A stretch of 41,752 nt of DNA from Welwitschia mirabilis (GCA_051453625.1 JBOZIK010000001.1:105305442-105347193), one strand, 5' to 3'. Shown: positions 1 through 10,832, counted from the stretch's first letter. Notes: generated by a model from the sequence alone, not told the origin. Translations and numbers: made by a program.

Positions 1-510
1 TAAGTGACAGTTCTATGATTTATTTAGATCATGAGGGAAAACTTTTTTAAGATCGACCTTGATTAGTAGTAGGTTTTGTATTGCATTTTTATATTGCATT
101 TCATGTTCTACTTAGGAGATCTAATAGTTTATATTAGTTAAAAACTAGTTAAATGCTCTTCTTGATTAATATAAATTATATAAAAAATAGTCTTTATAAC
201 AGGAAGGATAAAAACTAGTCCTTGTGACAGAAGGATTAGGATCTAAGTAGGATCTCATCTCATTTCCATTTTCATATTGCATTTCATCTTTATTTTGCAT
301 TTCATTTGCTTTAGTATTTCTTTTCAGTTAAGTAAAAAATAAAATACCAAAAACTACCTTTGGAAATCAATTCTTTAACTCTGAGCCTAATGTCTTCGTT
401 GGGATTATGACATTCGGGTGAACTCCTGTCTATACTAGCACGTGTATTTTTAGAAGTTATATGATTTAAAGGTTTACCTAAGGACTTCAAAATTGCATAA
501 ATTCGCATCA
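1..510 (+). repeat. Athila-type LTR end plus leader fragment, plus orientation (block A, left part)
   Basis: This non-coding segment matches the reverse complement of 38120-38700 and of about 7940-8240. The shared order is an LTR downstream part, then a T-rich stretch with several copies of TTGCATTTCAT (about 260-310), then a leader containing GAAATCAATTCT (364-375) and GGGATTATGACATT (399-412). At the other two sites the leader is on the same strand as the adjoining LTR. Here it is plus while the DNA to its right (from about 510) is LTR in minus orientation, so a junction lies near 505-512. I read it as the leader of a separate plus-strand element truncated against the 3' LTR of E1. No primer-binding site could be recognised. 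The same structure recurs at 1231-1690. Confidence 0.55.
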
Positions 511-1127
511 CAACATCCATGTCAATAGTTAATAGTGTCATTGTCTTGATTGTCATGGGGATAAATGAGGGGATGATATTTTTCTTTTATCATTTTGTAA
601 ATAAGAAACTAGTCTTTCTATTAATATTATTCTTTCAAGGCTCTTGTATTAGAATGTGCCTTAACTACATTAAATCTAGGTAATAATTACACATTTTTAA
701 GATCTTATATTAGTTCTCCAAAATCCTTAGATTTGCATCTAAACGTGTGTAAATGTCCTACAAAATAGCTTATAAAGCCCCATCAAATAACCACAAATTG
801 GTAGTACAGCATAAGCCCCGACTTAGTGTTTGTCAGCCCCTAACAAAAACTAGGCAAAAAACGATAATTGTAAGTCAATTTATCTTACAAAAAAATCAAA
901 ATAGAAATTTTTAAACAGGCTTATAATATATACCTCATAATAAAATAACATGTAATGCATAATATATATGAAAAATTTAAATTTTTGTGTCATGAAAGCT
1001 CTAAAATATCTAAAAAATTTGTAAAAATAAGCCATGGAAATGGGTTGTGCCCCCCTCTCCATCAAGAAAACAAATACATCCTGAATTGAAAAAAATAAAG
1101 TAAAGAAAGTAAATAGGAGTGAGAAGG
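510..1127 (-). repeat. Athila-type LTR fragment, minus orientation (block A, right part)
   Basis: About 620 bp collinear with 8935-9228 and with 39000-39380 on the same strand. The best-conserved part runs from about 640 to 820 and includes AAATGTCCTACAAAATAGCT (751-770). Orientation is taken from E3, where this DNA lies downstream of ORF3 and a polypurine tract on the minus strand, as a 3' LTR does. A palindrome-like motif sits at 535-579. An 83-bp segment between two ACAAAA hexamers (760 and 843) is present here and absent from the neighbouring copy. No coding capacity is seen. Confidence 0.6.
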
Positions 1128-1227
1128 NNNNNNNNNNNNNNNNNNNNNNNNNNNNNNNNNNNNNNNNNNNNNNNNNNNNNNNNNNNNNNNNNNNNNNNNN
1201 NNNNNNNNNNNNNNNNNNNNNNNNNNN
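1128..1227. other. 100-N gap between near-identical blocks A and B
   Basis: A run of exactly 100 N, the usual placeholder for unknown distance. Sequence 48-1127 ends at the gap and 1228-2226 begins just after it with the same content, so the gap probably joins two overlapping or haplotype contigs. Confidence 0.9.
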
Positions 1228-1230
1228 TAT

Positions 1231-2226
1231 TAAGGTCTACCTTGATTAGTAGTAGGTTTTGCATTGCATTTTCATATTACGTTTCATGTTCTACTTAGGA
1301 GATCTAATAGTTTATATTAGTTAAGAACTAGTTAAATGCTCTTCTTAATTAATATAAATTATATAAAAGATAGTCTTTATAACAGGAAGGATAAAAGCTA
1401 GTCTTTGTGACAGAAGGATTAGGATCTAAGTAGGATCTCATCTCATTTCCATTTTCATATTGCATTTCATCTTTATTTTGCATTTCATTTTCTTTAGTAT
1501 TTCTTTTCAATTAAATAAAAAATAAAATACCAAAAACTACCTTTGGAAATCAATTCTCTAACTCTGAGCCTAATGTCTTTATTGGGATTATGACATTTGG
1601 GTGAACTCCTGTCTATACTAGCATGTGTATTTTAGAAGTTATATGATTTAAAGGTTTACCTAAGGACTTTAAAATTGCATAAATTCGCACCACAACATCC
1701 ATGTCAATAGTTAATAGTGTCATTATCCTGATTGTCATGGGGATAAATGAGGGGATGATAGTTTTCTTTTATCATTTTGTAAATAAGAAACTAGTCTTTC
1801 TATTAATATTATTCTTTCAAGGCTCTTGTATCATAATGTGCCTTAACTACATTAAATCTAGGGAATAATTACACATTTTTAAGATCTTATATTAGTTCTC
1901 CAAAATCCTTAGATTTGCATCTAAACATGTGTAAATGTCCTACAAAAACTAGGCAAAAAACCATAATTGTAAGTCAATTTATCTTACAAAAAAATCAAAA
2001 TAGAAAATTTTAAACAGGCTTATAATATATACCTCATAATAAACTAACATGTAATGCAGAATGTATATGAAAAATTTTAATTTTTGTGTTATGAAAGCTC
2101 TAAAATATCTAAAAAATTTGTAAAAATAAGCCATGAAAATGGGTTGTGTCCCCCCTCCCCATCAAGAAAAGCAATACATCCTGAATTGAAAAAAATAAAG
2201 TAATAAAGTAAATAGGAGTGAGAAGG
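1231..2226. repeat. Block B, second copy of 48-1127
   Basis: Collinear with 48-1127 apart from scattered substitutions, small indels and an 83-bp deletion (junction TACAAAAACTAGGC near 1940-1953). It has the same inner structure: plus-oriented leader to about 1690, then minus-oriented LTR to 2226, so the leader/LTR junction predates the divergence of the copies. Its right side runs on into unique DNA (2227 onward) while block A stops at the N gap, so B is probably the true continuation and A the unmerged other haplotype. The LTR part would be the 3' LTR of E1. Confidence 0.7.
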
Positions 2227-3060
2227 TAGATGATGAATCATTAAAATTGGACATTTTTCAAAATTCAGTGCAAAGATGAGTAAAATGTTAGATGTAAAAC
2301 ATATAGATAAACTAAATATTCTAATAAGAAAACTATTTCATCATGACAAATGATTAAGAGAAGAATTAAGAACTTAAAAATAAATATCACAAAAATATTT
2401 ATGCAAGTAAGAAAATAATTCTTTTTATTGAAAACTAAATAAAAAAAGTTTTAAAGTCCTACAAAGCTAAGAAAATATTGTAATGACTTTGAAATAACTA
2501 ACTAAACCACAAAAGAAAACAAACAGAGTGGGCATAAGATGACATAAACAAAAGATAGCTACTTGTCTAACATTTTAAGCTAGCAGACTCCTCATGAAAT
2601 AAATTATAATATCACTTGATTTTAAAACTCATAACATAATATATACAAACTTCCATTCAATAAGGTAATGGTTATGATAATGTTTAAAGAAATGTTTTAA
2701 ATAATAAATCATAAAACCAAAGAATTTCTCAAAAATAAACTTACCTATTAAATCTTGAAACAAACACTAGAATCTTAAGAAATGAAATGATCATGTGGAA
2801 GGACTAAAAGTCTAAGAAATAAGTAATTCCTTTGATGATATCAAGAAGACCATTGATCCTGTAGCATTCTAGTTTCTATTTTATTTCCATAATGAGGGGA
2901 GTGCAACCATCATTAAAGAAGTAAGAACCCATGAAGCATGGTTAAGTAACCTCCGAGTGGAGTTCCCACAGCTACCATATTACACTACCAAAGGCTCCTC
3001 TTAGAAATATTTACCTCATTGTACTTGTGGTAGGACATTATGATGGCCATGTTTTTACAA
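2227..3060 (-). other. E1 post-pol non-coding region
   Basis: No gene is seen. Read on the minus strand, this stretch is collinear with 15130 to about 16100 of E2 (plus), the spacer between pol and ORF3. The best block is 2880-3060 against 15135-15310, sharing TTGCACTCCCCTCA and a nearby AACTCC or AACTCT. Further on, both share a GGAGTYTGCTAG-like block (about 2580-2595 here, 15595-15610 in E2) and a TTTCAAAGTCATT block. In E1 this spacer runs straight into LTR sequence at 2226, so the region that should hold ORF3 is deleted. Confidence 0.6.
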
Positions 3061-3356
3061 TATCTTAAATAAAACATCATGCTTTTATTTCACAAACCAT
3101 TTTTTTGTAATAAAGAAATATTTCACATGATCAAACACTTTAAAAGACANNNNNNNNNNNNNNNNNNNNNNNNNNNNNNNNNNNNNNNNNNNNNNNNNNN
3201 NNNNNNNNNNNNNNNNNNNNNNNNNNNNNNNNNNNNNNNNNNNNNNNNNATGGCCATGTTTTTAAAATATCTTAAATAAAACATCATGGTTTTATTTCAC
3301 AAACCTTTTTTTTGTAATAAAGAAATATTTCACATGATCAAACACTTTAAAAGACA
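3043..3356 (+). repeat. 107-bp direct repeat flanking a 100-N gap
   Basis: Bases 3043-3149 and 3250-3356 are the same 107 bp with about three mismatches, separated only by 100 N (3150-3249). This is the pattern of an unmerged contig overlap, not a biological tandem repeat. Confidence 0.85.
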
Positions 3357-4549
3357 AAGGTAAAGTTAAAAGATAAAGACAAAAAAGAACAATCTTAAAA
3401 AATCTAAAACCTTTTCATCATTGAGAGAAACATAAAAAATAAAGAATCTTTCTTTAAATTGAAGTTCATAGACATGTAAACATCTTAAGATTAGTTGAAT
3501 CCAATCTTAACACTAAAGTGCCTAAGTTAAAAGACTAGTCATAAAAATAAATGTATAAATTAAGTTTAAAAGATGATTAAGTAATGCCATAATGACCTAC
3601 AAAGGAAAAAGCTAAGACAAAATTCAAATAATTTTCTTGTGTAATTACAAACTTCCTGAAATTCGTAAGTAGTCAAGTCAAAAATCTGAACAGATCCATA
3701 AAAATGTTTTTTCCAAAATAATAGCAAACTAAAATCATTTATTAATGACTATTATCCTACTAGTTGTTTAGAAAATAAAGAGAATTACAGAGATAGAAAA
3801 TAGAAATAGAAAATTTTAACAAAAGGCTAAGAGTAAAAATAAAGAATAAATNNNNNNNNNNNNNNNNNNNNNNNNNNNNNNNNNNNNNNNNNNNNNNNNN
3901 NNNNNNNNNNNNNNNNNNNNNNNNNNNNNNNNNNNNNNNNNNNNNNNNNNNATAGAAAATTTTAATAGAAGGCTAAGAGTAAAAATAGAGAATAAAGATT
4001 ATCATCCTGACTATTATGGGGATGATAGAAGGGATGACATACATAGAAAAGCAAAATAGAAAGTTCAAAACAAAATTAGAGATTAGAATTATAAAAACTA
4101 GAAAGCCAATGTATAGCAAATTTTATTCAAATCCTAAGAATCTACTGAATACTTTTATTGAAAATAAAAGAAAAAGGAAAAGGATGTGTTTTGATGGTCT
4201 ATTGATTTTGCATGTTTTTAGAGAGGTAAGTTCCAAACCATAAGTTTACCAATTAATAAAACATAAAAGGTGTACAATTATTTTTAAGTAAAATAAATTN
4301 NNNNNNNNNNNNNNNNNNNNNNNNNNNNNNNNNNNNNNNNNNNNNNNNNNNNNNNNNNNNNNNNNNNNNNNNNNNNNNNNNNNNNNNNNNNNNNNNNNNC
4401 CATAAGTTTACCAATTGATAAAACATAAAAGGTGTACAATTATTTTTAAGTAAAATAAATTGAATGAATAGAGGGGTAATGGATAAAACTTTACGATACC
4501 ATGTAAAAGTACAAATTTTGAAAGTTAGAGGGGAGAGTGATGGTGATTC
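3357..4549. other. E1 inner region without a recognisable gene
   Basis: AT-rich, with no domain recognised on either strand. It contains two further 100-N gaps (3852-3951 and 4300-4399), each flanked by the same sequence (3806-3850 with 3952-3996; 4238-4299 with 4400-4461). A palindrome-like motif lies at 4000-4039. A short plus-strand open stretch (4016-4243) has biased Lys/Arg/Ile content and looks like chance. In position this is where RT, RNase H and integrase of E1 should be; they are absent. Confidence 0.5.
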
Positions 4550-4919
4550 TTATAAAATATTTCCATTGATTACAAAAGCTTTATCACAAATAAATTTATA
4601 TTTAAATCCATTAGAAATATTTGTAAGATTCAAATTCAAATTATTATTTTCAATTTTTGGCTGATGTAATGGATAATCTCTCTCAAGGTATGAGTTTAAA
4701 AGTTGGACTTCCTTGCAATCTAAAGGTTTCATTTCTTCTTTATTTTTAATCTCAATTGTATCATTTTAAAGCATAGGCTCATGCAATTTTATCTCTCCTT
4801 TTTTAAGTAGATGATATTGCAGGAATAAGGATGGTTTGATGTTACTTTTAATGTTTAATTCATCATCACCTAAAATGTTTTCTGCTGCATCAAAGATTTT
4901 AATCATAAACATTCTATAT
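4550..4919 (-). pseudogene. pol: E1 pol fragment: protease C-terminal side and linker to RT
   Basis: The minus strand reads in one frame for about 120 codons with a single internal stop before ending near 4553. It includes IKIFDAAENILGDDELN, which aligns with SIGVFDAAEKDLCNDLS of E2 (about 11515-11560), and NGFKYKFICDKAFVINGNIL, which aligns with the E2 segment GLKYIFLNSNVNKPFIIDKN that leads into RT. In Athila-type elements this piece joins the retropepsin to reverse transcriptase. It is cut off upstream by the 667-N gap. Downstream the frame ends and no RT follows, so the rest of pol is deleted. It is one of the least-decayed coding pieces in the window. I am confident of the family match and less so of the exact ends. 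Confidence 0.7.
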
Positions 4920-4928
4920 CTAAAGTGA

Positions 4929-5595
4929 NNNNNNNNNNNNNNNNNNNNNNNNNNNNNNNNNNNNNNNNNNNNNNNNNNNNNNNNNNNNNNNNNNNNNNNN
5001 NNNNNNNNNNNNNNNNNNNNNNNNNNNNNNNNNNNNNNNNNNNNNNNNNNNNNNNNNNNNNNNNNNNNNNNNNNNNNNNNNNNNNNNNNNNNNNNNNNNN
5101 NNNNNNNNNNNNNNNNNNNNNNNNNNNNNNNNNNNNNNNNNNNNNNNNNNNNNNNNNNNNNNNNNNNNNNNNNNNNNNNNNNNNNNNNNNNNNNNNNNNN
5201 NNNNNNNNNNNNNNNNNNNNNNNNNNNNNNNNNNNNNNNNNNNNNNNNNNNNNNNNNNNNNNNNNNNNNNNNNNNNNNNNNNNNNNNNNNNNNNNNNNNN
5301 NNNNNNNNNNNNNNNNNNNNNNNNNNNNNNNNNNNNNNNNNNNNNNNNNNNNNNNNNNNNNNNNNNNNNNNNNNNNNNNNNNNNNNNNNNNNNNNNNNNN
5401 NNNNNNNNNNNNNNNNNNNNNNNNNNNNNNNNNNNNNNNNNNNNNNNNNNNNNNNNNNNNNNNNNNNNNNNNNNNNNNNNNNNNNNNNNNNNNNNNNNNN
5501 NNNNNNNNNNNNNNNNNNNNNNNNNNNNNNNNNNNNNNNNNNNNNNNNNNNNNNNNNNNNNNNNNNNNNNNNNNNNNNNNNNNNNNNNNNNNNNN
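4929..5595. other. 667-N gap
   Basis: Unsequenced. By order it should hold the gag-protease part of E1. The open frames spanning it are only N read as coding. Confidence 0.95.
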
Positions 5596-5872
5596 ATTAT
5601 TTTTATTCATCATATATAAAGTTATTTTAGGAGGTGAAAGGTTCATATGAAGGAGGGTTTATTTCCTAGCCACTTCTTATCAAAATTTTATAGTCTTTTC
5701 TTATTTCATTCAAGTTGAATAAAGGTTGTATAGCTAATGTTGCTTGAGGTCCTCGGTTTACTAGTATTTTTTATTAAAGGACATTTACCAAGTTATCAAG
5801 TTTGGCATTTATTATTTCATATGTTTTTATCAGTTCATTCAAAAATTTTGTGAGTTAATTATTTGAATGTAA
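5596..5872 (-). other. E1 sequence between two N gaps
   Basis: About 280 bp with no recognisable domain. By position it lies between E1 gag and the protease linker on the minus strand, so it is probably decayed gag-pol sequence. Nothing more can be supported. Confidence 0.3.
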
Positions 5873-6153
5873 NNNNNNNNNNNNNNNNNNNNNNNNNNNN
5901 NNNNNNNNNNNNNNNNNNNNNNNNNNNNNNNNNNNNNNNNNNNNNNNNNNNNNNNNNNNNNNNNNNNNNNNNNNNNNNNNNNNNNNNNNNNNNNNNNNNN
6001 NNNNNNNNNNNNNNNNNNNNNNNNNNNNNNNNNNNNNNNNNNNNNNNNNNNNNNNNNNNNNNNNNNNNNNNNNNNNNNNNNNNNNNNNNNNNNNNNNNNN
6101 NNNNNNNNNNNNNNNNNNNNNNNNNNNNNNNNNNNNNNNNNNNNNNNNNNNNN
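5873..6153. other. 281-N gap
   Basis: Unsequenced interval inside the E1 gag region. Confidence 0.95.
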
Positions 6154-7025
6154 GCTGTTGTTCTCATATAAATCATAAGTGAGTACAAAATTTTTCTCTT
6201 TTACAAATTTAGCATCTAAAGTCATTTCTATATACTTCTGTAGGGTTATTGTAAAGTTTCAAATTAAATTTCTAGGGTTTTAATTCATCTCTTTTTGTTT
6301 TATCTCATTTAAATATTTGATAATTTAGCCTATAATGCATTTTTCTTTTAATGTTGACTAAGTTTGACTAACCTTCACAAGTTCTTCTAATTTTGCCTAG
6401 GTAGTCTCTAACATGAGGTTCATAAAGTTTCCACCATGAGAGAAATCTACAAGTTATTTTGTATGGGGATTTAAACCACTATAATAGTTAACTTACTAGT
6501 TTTTCTCATAAGAAATTATCTAATGGATTAGAGTGGGTTGATACAAATAAAATTTTGTATGTAAAAGCATAATATTCATTTTGTTTTTATTGAAAGTTTG
6601 TCACTTTCTTTTTTCTTTTTCTCACAGTTTCTTTACTCATGAATCTTTTAATGAAGTTTTTATGGATCTGTTTCCAAGTTTTTAAGATTTTGTAGGTATA
6701 GTTTTTAACCAATTTTTACCTCTTCCTTTTACGGTTATGGGAAATATTACCATGTATGTTCTATCACTAATTATTTTCTTCTCATTTTCTGAAGTGAGGA
6801 TTAATTATTCTATATTTGTAATATGTTGAAGAGGATTCTCATCATCTTATCCACTAAAAGTTAGATAGGCATTTAAGTTTAAAAGCTTAATATCATCTCT
6901 TGAGGATAGATCAAAAAGGGTTTGAATCTCTCATTTCTTGTTGGCCAGTAATTCCCTTAGTATAAGGTTTGTGTTAGGGTTAGGAGTAGAAGACCCTACA
7001 ACTTGTTTTTATTTTTGGGAAGCAC
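6154..7025 (-). pseudogene. gag: E1 gag polyprotein remnant (Ty3/gypsy, Athila-type)
   Basis: Reading down the minus strand from about 7000, the capsid-like region has the usual plant gag order: DDIKLLNLNAYLTFSG (about 6900-6845), then FPITVKGRGKNWLKTIP (about 6750-6700), which corresponds to the FPxxLxGxAxxWL motif, then a stretch matching the TWxxLxxxFxxRF motif after a frameshift. Farther on, VDFSHGGNFMNLMLETT (about 6450-6400) corresponds to the Athila gag segment DAxAGGxxMxKTxEEA. Several stops and at least two frameshifts break it. Gag forms the particle shell in intact elements. The right-hand leader region (7026-8030) and LTR (8030-9228) are in the correct order for a minus-strand element. 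The 281-N gap cuts off the C-terminal end, where a zinc knuckle would be expected. Confidence 0.75.
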
Positions 7026-8030
7026 CTAATATTTTAAACTAGTTTTCTCCTTTTTTAATGGGGTTTGATACAGAAAACATAAATCTAAAGGAGGATTGTA
7101 TGCATTTGAAAACTATTTTTCCAATATTGTTTTGATGTCCACTAGTCCTTTTCTAATATTTTTTTCTATTAGTAGCCTTTCTCTTTAATATTTCATTTCT
7201 ATATTGATCATCTTACAGCATCCTACAAATAGAAAATAATAGAAAACAAATAAAAAACAACACTATCATCTTATCTGCCATGTGAATGATGGAGAAGATG
7301 ATGAATAAACAAAGTAGAAAATAGAAACTAATGACAATCTTGTCTATCATGGAGACAATAGAGGGGACGACCACTAATTTACTACTAAAAACAAAAACTA
7401 AAAAACTAAAAATAAAGGAGATGATGAAATTATTATTATGTTCTTAGAAAATTGCAATTCAAAATCCAAAAAAAGAAGGCAAAAGAACATAGAAATGAGT
7501 GGTCATCTACCTTATCGTGGGGACAATGAAAGAGACAACAACTATTATTATAGACTATAAAAAATTAAGAACCAAAAAATTGAAAAACTAAAAAAATAAA
7601 AATTGAGAATCACAAAACCAAAATACCAAAAAAATAAAAATCAAGAACTAGAAAATAAAAACTAAGAACCAAAAAACTAAAAAAACAAAAAAATAAAAAC
7701 TAAGAAACTAAAAAAATAAAACTACAAACAGAAAACCTATAGTTTCGAATTAAAATACAATATTTCTATGGATAAATAACTGAATGTAAATCTAATGTAC
7801 TCACTTAAATGATAATAACTATTATACTCCTTAGTAGCCTTTCCCATCAATGATGCTAATTTATTTTGATATGTATTTATGTAAGTGTTATACTAAAAAA
7901 GAATTCTATCATTGATAAGATAAGATAGATATCTCACACAATATAATACACTAGTATGAGTAAGAGTTAATCTAAATGTCGTATTCTCGTTAAAGATATG
8001 AGATGAGATTTATATTTCTTTTCATAAATA
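7026..8030 (-). other. E1 leader region between 5' LTR and gag
   Basis: No gene. About 7540-7740 is an A-rich, tandem-like low-complexity run built from variants of AAAACTAAGAACCAAAAA. Three copies of the palindrome-like motif lie at 7264-7306, 7332-7372 and 7501-7539. The part at 7940-8015 matches the leader segments at 350-430 and 38220-38310 (the GGGATTATGACATT block on the leader strand, decayed here). Its place between gag and the LTR fits a 5' untranslated leader. A primer-binding site was looked for and not found. Confidence 0.5.
7540..7740 (+). repeat. A-rich low-complexity tandem-like repeat
   Basis: Irregular repeats of AAAAACTAAGAACC- and AAAAAATAAAAA-like units over about 200 bp. 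On the minus (E1 sense) strand this is a T-rich leader tract. Confidence 0.7.
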
Positions 8031-9228
8031 AATAGGGATTAGAAATAAAGAATAATATAGAAAAATAATGCAAATGAGAATGCAATCTAATATAAATGTA
8101 ATTGCAGATGATCCTAAGCTACTTCCTTTCAACCTTAATAAAGGCTACCCTTGATGATCTATATCACCCAAGAAATTATCGTTAGATCAAGGGAAATCAC
8201 AAACCATAAGGGTTAGCAGATAATCTAATATGCAATAAANNNNNNNNNNNNNNNNNNNNNNNNNNNNNNNNNNNNNNNNNNNNNNNNNNNNNNNNNNNNN
8301 NNNNNNNNNNNNNNNNNNNNNNNNNNNNNNNNNNNNNNNTTAGAAATAAAGAATAATATAGAAAAATAATGCAAATGAAAATGCAATCTAATCTAAATGT
8401 AATTGTAGATGATCCTAAGCTACTTCCTTTCAACCTTAACAAAGGCTACCCTTGATGATCTATATCACCCAAGAAATTATCATTAGATCAAGGGAAATCA
8501 CAAACCATAAGGGTTAGTAGATAATCTAATATGCAATAAAGAAAATAGATTTTGTATTAAGAAGTCACCAAACATTTAAGTCATAAAATAGTTGGATTTC
8601 AAAGGAGGATGCATAACCCTCCACTAGAGGAATGTCTTTCTACAACACCTGAGATAGATCTTCTAGTCTTCAATCTCTTAATATGAGAATTTACAGTGCA
8701 ACCAAGATGAGAAGGAGAGTCAAAGAAGTACTTGTTTATAATAAACCATAGTAGAAACGATAGAAGAAGAAACTTTAAAAACATGCTCTTTTACATAAAA
8801 GAAATGAATGAAATGGTTAAGGGTCATCTGTCAGAGTTGGTGTCATCTTGAATATCATCCGGATAACATGGGAGATAACAGCTCATTATAAAAGGTGATT
8901 CAAAATATTGAATTAGTAGTGATTCATCTATCCATGTTAGCAACTAATAGTGTCATCATTCTTCTTATCATGGAGATGACATAGGGGACAAAAATTTTCT
9001 TATATCATTTTTGTAAAGAAGAAACTAGCCTTTCTATCAATAATCTTCTTTCAAGGCTCCATGTATTAGAATGAGCCTTAAATGCATCAAATCTGGGTAA
9101 TAATTATATATTTTTGAGATTTTATATTAGTTCTCTAAAATCTCTAGATTTTCACTTAAACCTGTGTAAATGTCTTACAAAATAGCTCATAAAACTCCAT
9201 TAAATGATTACAAATGGGCAGTACAACA
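8031..9228 (-). repeat. E1 5' LTR (Athila-type, minus orientation), truncated
   Basis: The plus strand here is collinear with 38380-39240 (E3 LTR) across two parts: 8120-8780 with 38400-38710, and 8840-9228 with 38840-39240. The second part is also shared with 535-820. It includes two palindrome-like motifs (8840-8880, 8950-8990). The right end stops abruptly at about 9228, where E2 protease-linker coding begins; by comparison with E3 roughly 500 bp of the LTR start is missing. A 100-N gap (8240-8339) has the same 201 bp on each side (8039-8239 and 8340-8540), so the true LTR is about 300 bp shorter than drawn. Confidence 0.65.
8039..8540 (+). repeat. 201-bp direct repeat flanking a 100-N gap
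   Basis: Bases 8039-8239 and 8340-8540 are near-identical with only a few substitutions and are separated by exactly 100 N. An unmerged contig overlap is the simplest reading. Confidence 0.85.
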
Positions 9229-9235
9229 TCCATTA

Positions 9236-10732
9236 AGTAATGAAAAGAAAAACTCTTTACATAAGAAACCTGCTACTCCATGGCTTGATAGGATAAACAT
9301 AAATCCTATTTTTGATGATCATTTAAAAACCTTAATGTAAAATGTAAGCATTAACTTACCATTTTGAAAACTTTTTCAAGATAACCCAAAATATTCTAAG
9401 TTATGGAAAGACCTGATTAGGAGGAAACAAAAACATACCTTCCCTAGCTAAGTCTTCCTAGATTAATTTATTAACAACTTAATTTGTGAAAAATATCTAA
9501 AGGTTAAAGATCTGGGGACAGTAACTATGAGTGTTTCTTTAGAAGAAATCATAAGATTAAAAAATCCTTGATTGATATTGGAGCTAGTGTCAACATCATG
9601 CCCTTACAGATTTGTTAGAGATTTGGGTTGGAAGAAAGAGTTAAACCTACACAGATTTTTTAGAACTAGCTGATATTTCTATGAAGAAACCATTAGGTGT
9701 GATTAAGGATTTTGTTATTTAAATAGAAGAAGCTATCTATCTTATTAATGTTGTAATTATAGAAGTTAAGCACAATAGTGAATATCATTTACTTCTAGGT
9801 AGAGCTTTCTGTGGAATGATCCATTGTATTATAGATACAAGAGGCAATTTAATGGGATGTCATTTTAGAAATAAAACTTTTTCAATAATAGTTTTTAATG
9901 TGGCTAAAAATGGTTTAGAAAATGATTTTAGTGTGGAGGAAGAAATCAGGTTAAGTTTATTTTTATAGCATTGTCCACTTAAGGAAAAGTAGTCCATGCT
10001 TCACAAATTAACATTGTTTGAGAACCAATCAGAAGTAGACAACTTGTATGTTTTGGAAGATCAACTTGATTTTGACCTTTTAGAAATTGAATTTTTTGAT
10101 TTAGAGAGTAGAGAGTCTAAGTCTATCCACTGTGTAGAAATACAAGATTTTAGCAGACCTAAGATTTCCTATTTTGAGAATGATCATCCACTTATAATAT
10201 CTATATGATAGTCAAATATGATAGTCTATTTTCCTAAGAATTTTATAGAAAATAAAAATATGAACTTAAGTCTAAACCTGAAACCATTAGATAGTGGACT
10301 AAAATACATTTTTCTGAATAGTAACGTGAATAAACCTTTTATCATTGACAAAAATCTTATTCCTTAAACAGAATTGAGTCTAGTCTCTCTTTTGCAATCT
10401 AACATAAATGCATTTTCTTAATTCTATAACAATTTAATAGTCATTACCACTTAGATTATTTAACATAAGAAAATATTAAACTTGTGAGATAAAATCATAA
10501 ACTTGATGGATGCTCAAATCATTTATTCAATAGCTGATAGTAAGTGGACTAGCCCCTTGATGGTAGTTTCTAAAAAGGCAGAAAATGAAGAATTTACATA
10601 GAGTTTAGAAAATTAAATGAAGTAACTAAAAAAGACCAATGTCCTTTGCCTTTTCTTAATTAAATTTTTGATAGGATTCAGAGTCATGCTTTTTACTATT
10701 TTCTTGATGGATATAGTAATTACAACTAGGTA
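9236..10732 (+). pseudogene. pol: E2 pol, upstream copy: linker, retropepsin and RT N-terminus
   Basis: Coding resemblance begins right after the LTR break with NPIFDDHLKTLM and FQDNPKYSKLWKDLI, the Athila-type segment before protease. The retropepsin follows with DIGASVNIMPL (about 9576-9608), its Asp-x-Gly-Ala active-site motif intact, then LELADISMKKPLGVIKDFV and LLLGRAFC. A continuous stretch at 9996-10208 covers the region after protease. RT starts with NLKPLDSGLKYIFLNS (about 10275) and continues to PLPFLN and FYYFLDGYSNYN just before the N gap. Frameshifts and stops (several TAG or TAA) occur throughout. The same module appears again from 10833 with many differences, so this is a diverged duplicate, not a simple contig overlap. 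In an intact element, protease matures the polyprotein and RT copies the RNA. Confidence 0.8.
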
Positions 10733-10832
10733 NNNNNNNNNNNNNNNNNNNNNNNNNNNNNNNNNNNNNNNNNNNNNNNNNNNNNNNNNNNNNNNNNNNN
10801 NNNNNNNNNNNNNNNNNNNNNNNNNNNNNNNN
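10733..10832. other. 100-N gap between two pol modules
   Basis: Unlike most 100-N gaps here, the immediate flanks are not the same: the left side ends in RT, the right side begins upstream of protease. Two different elements, or a rearranged one, may have been joined. Confidence 0.9.

Larger units (their letters stand above)
40..2226 (-). mobile_element. 3' end of E1 together with a truncated plus-strand leader
   Basis: Collects blocks A and B: the minus LTR part is taken as the 3' LTR of E1 and the plus leader as part of a neighbour of the same family. The true single-copy length is about 1.1 kb if the two blocks are haplotypes. Confidence 0.4.

Noticed and set aside
4016-4243. 75-codon plus-strand frame as a small gene
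   Set aside because: Biased Lys/Arg/Ile composition, begins inside a palindrome-like repeat motif, no homologous copy elsewhere in the window.
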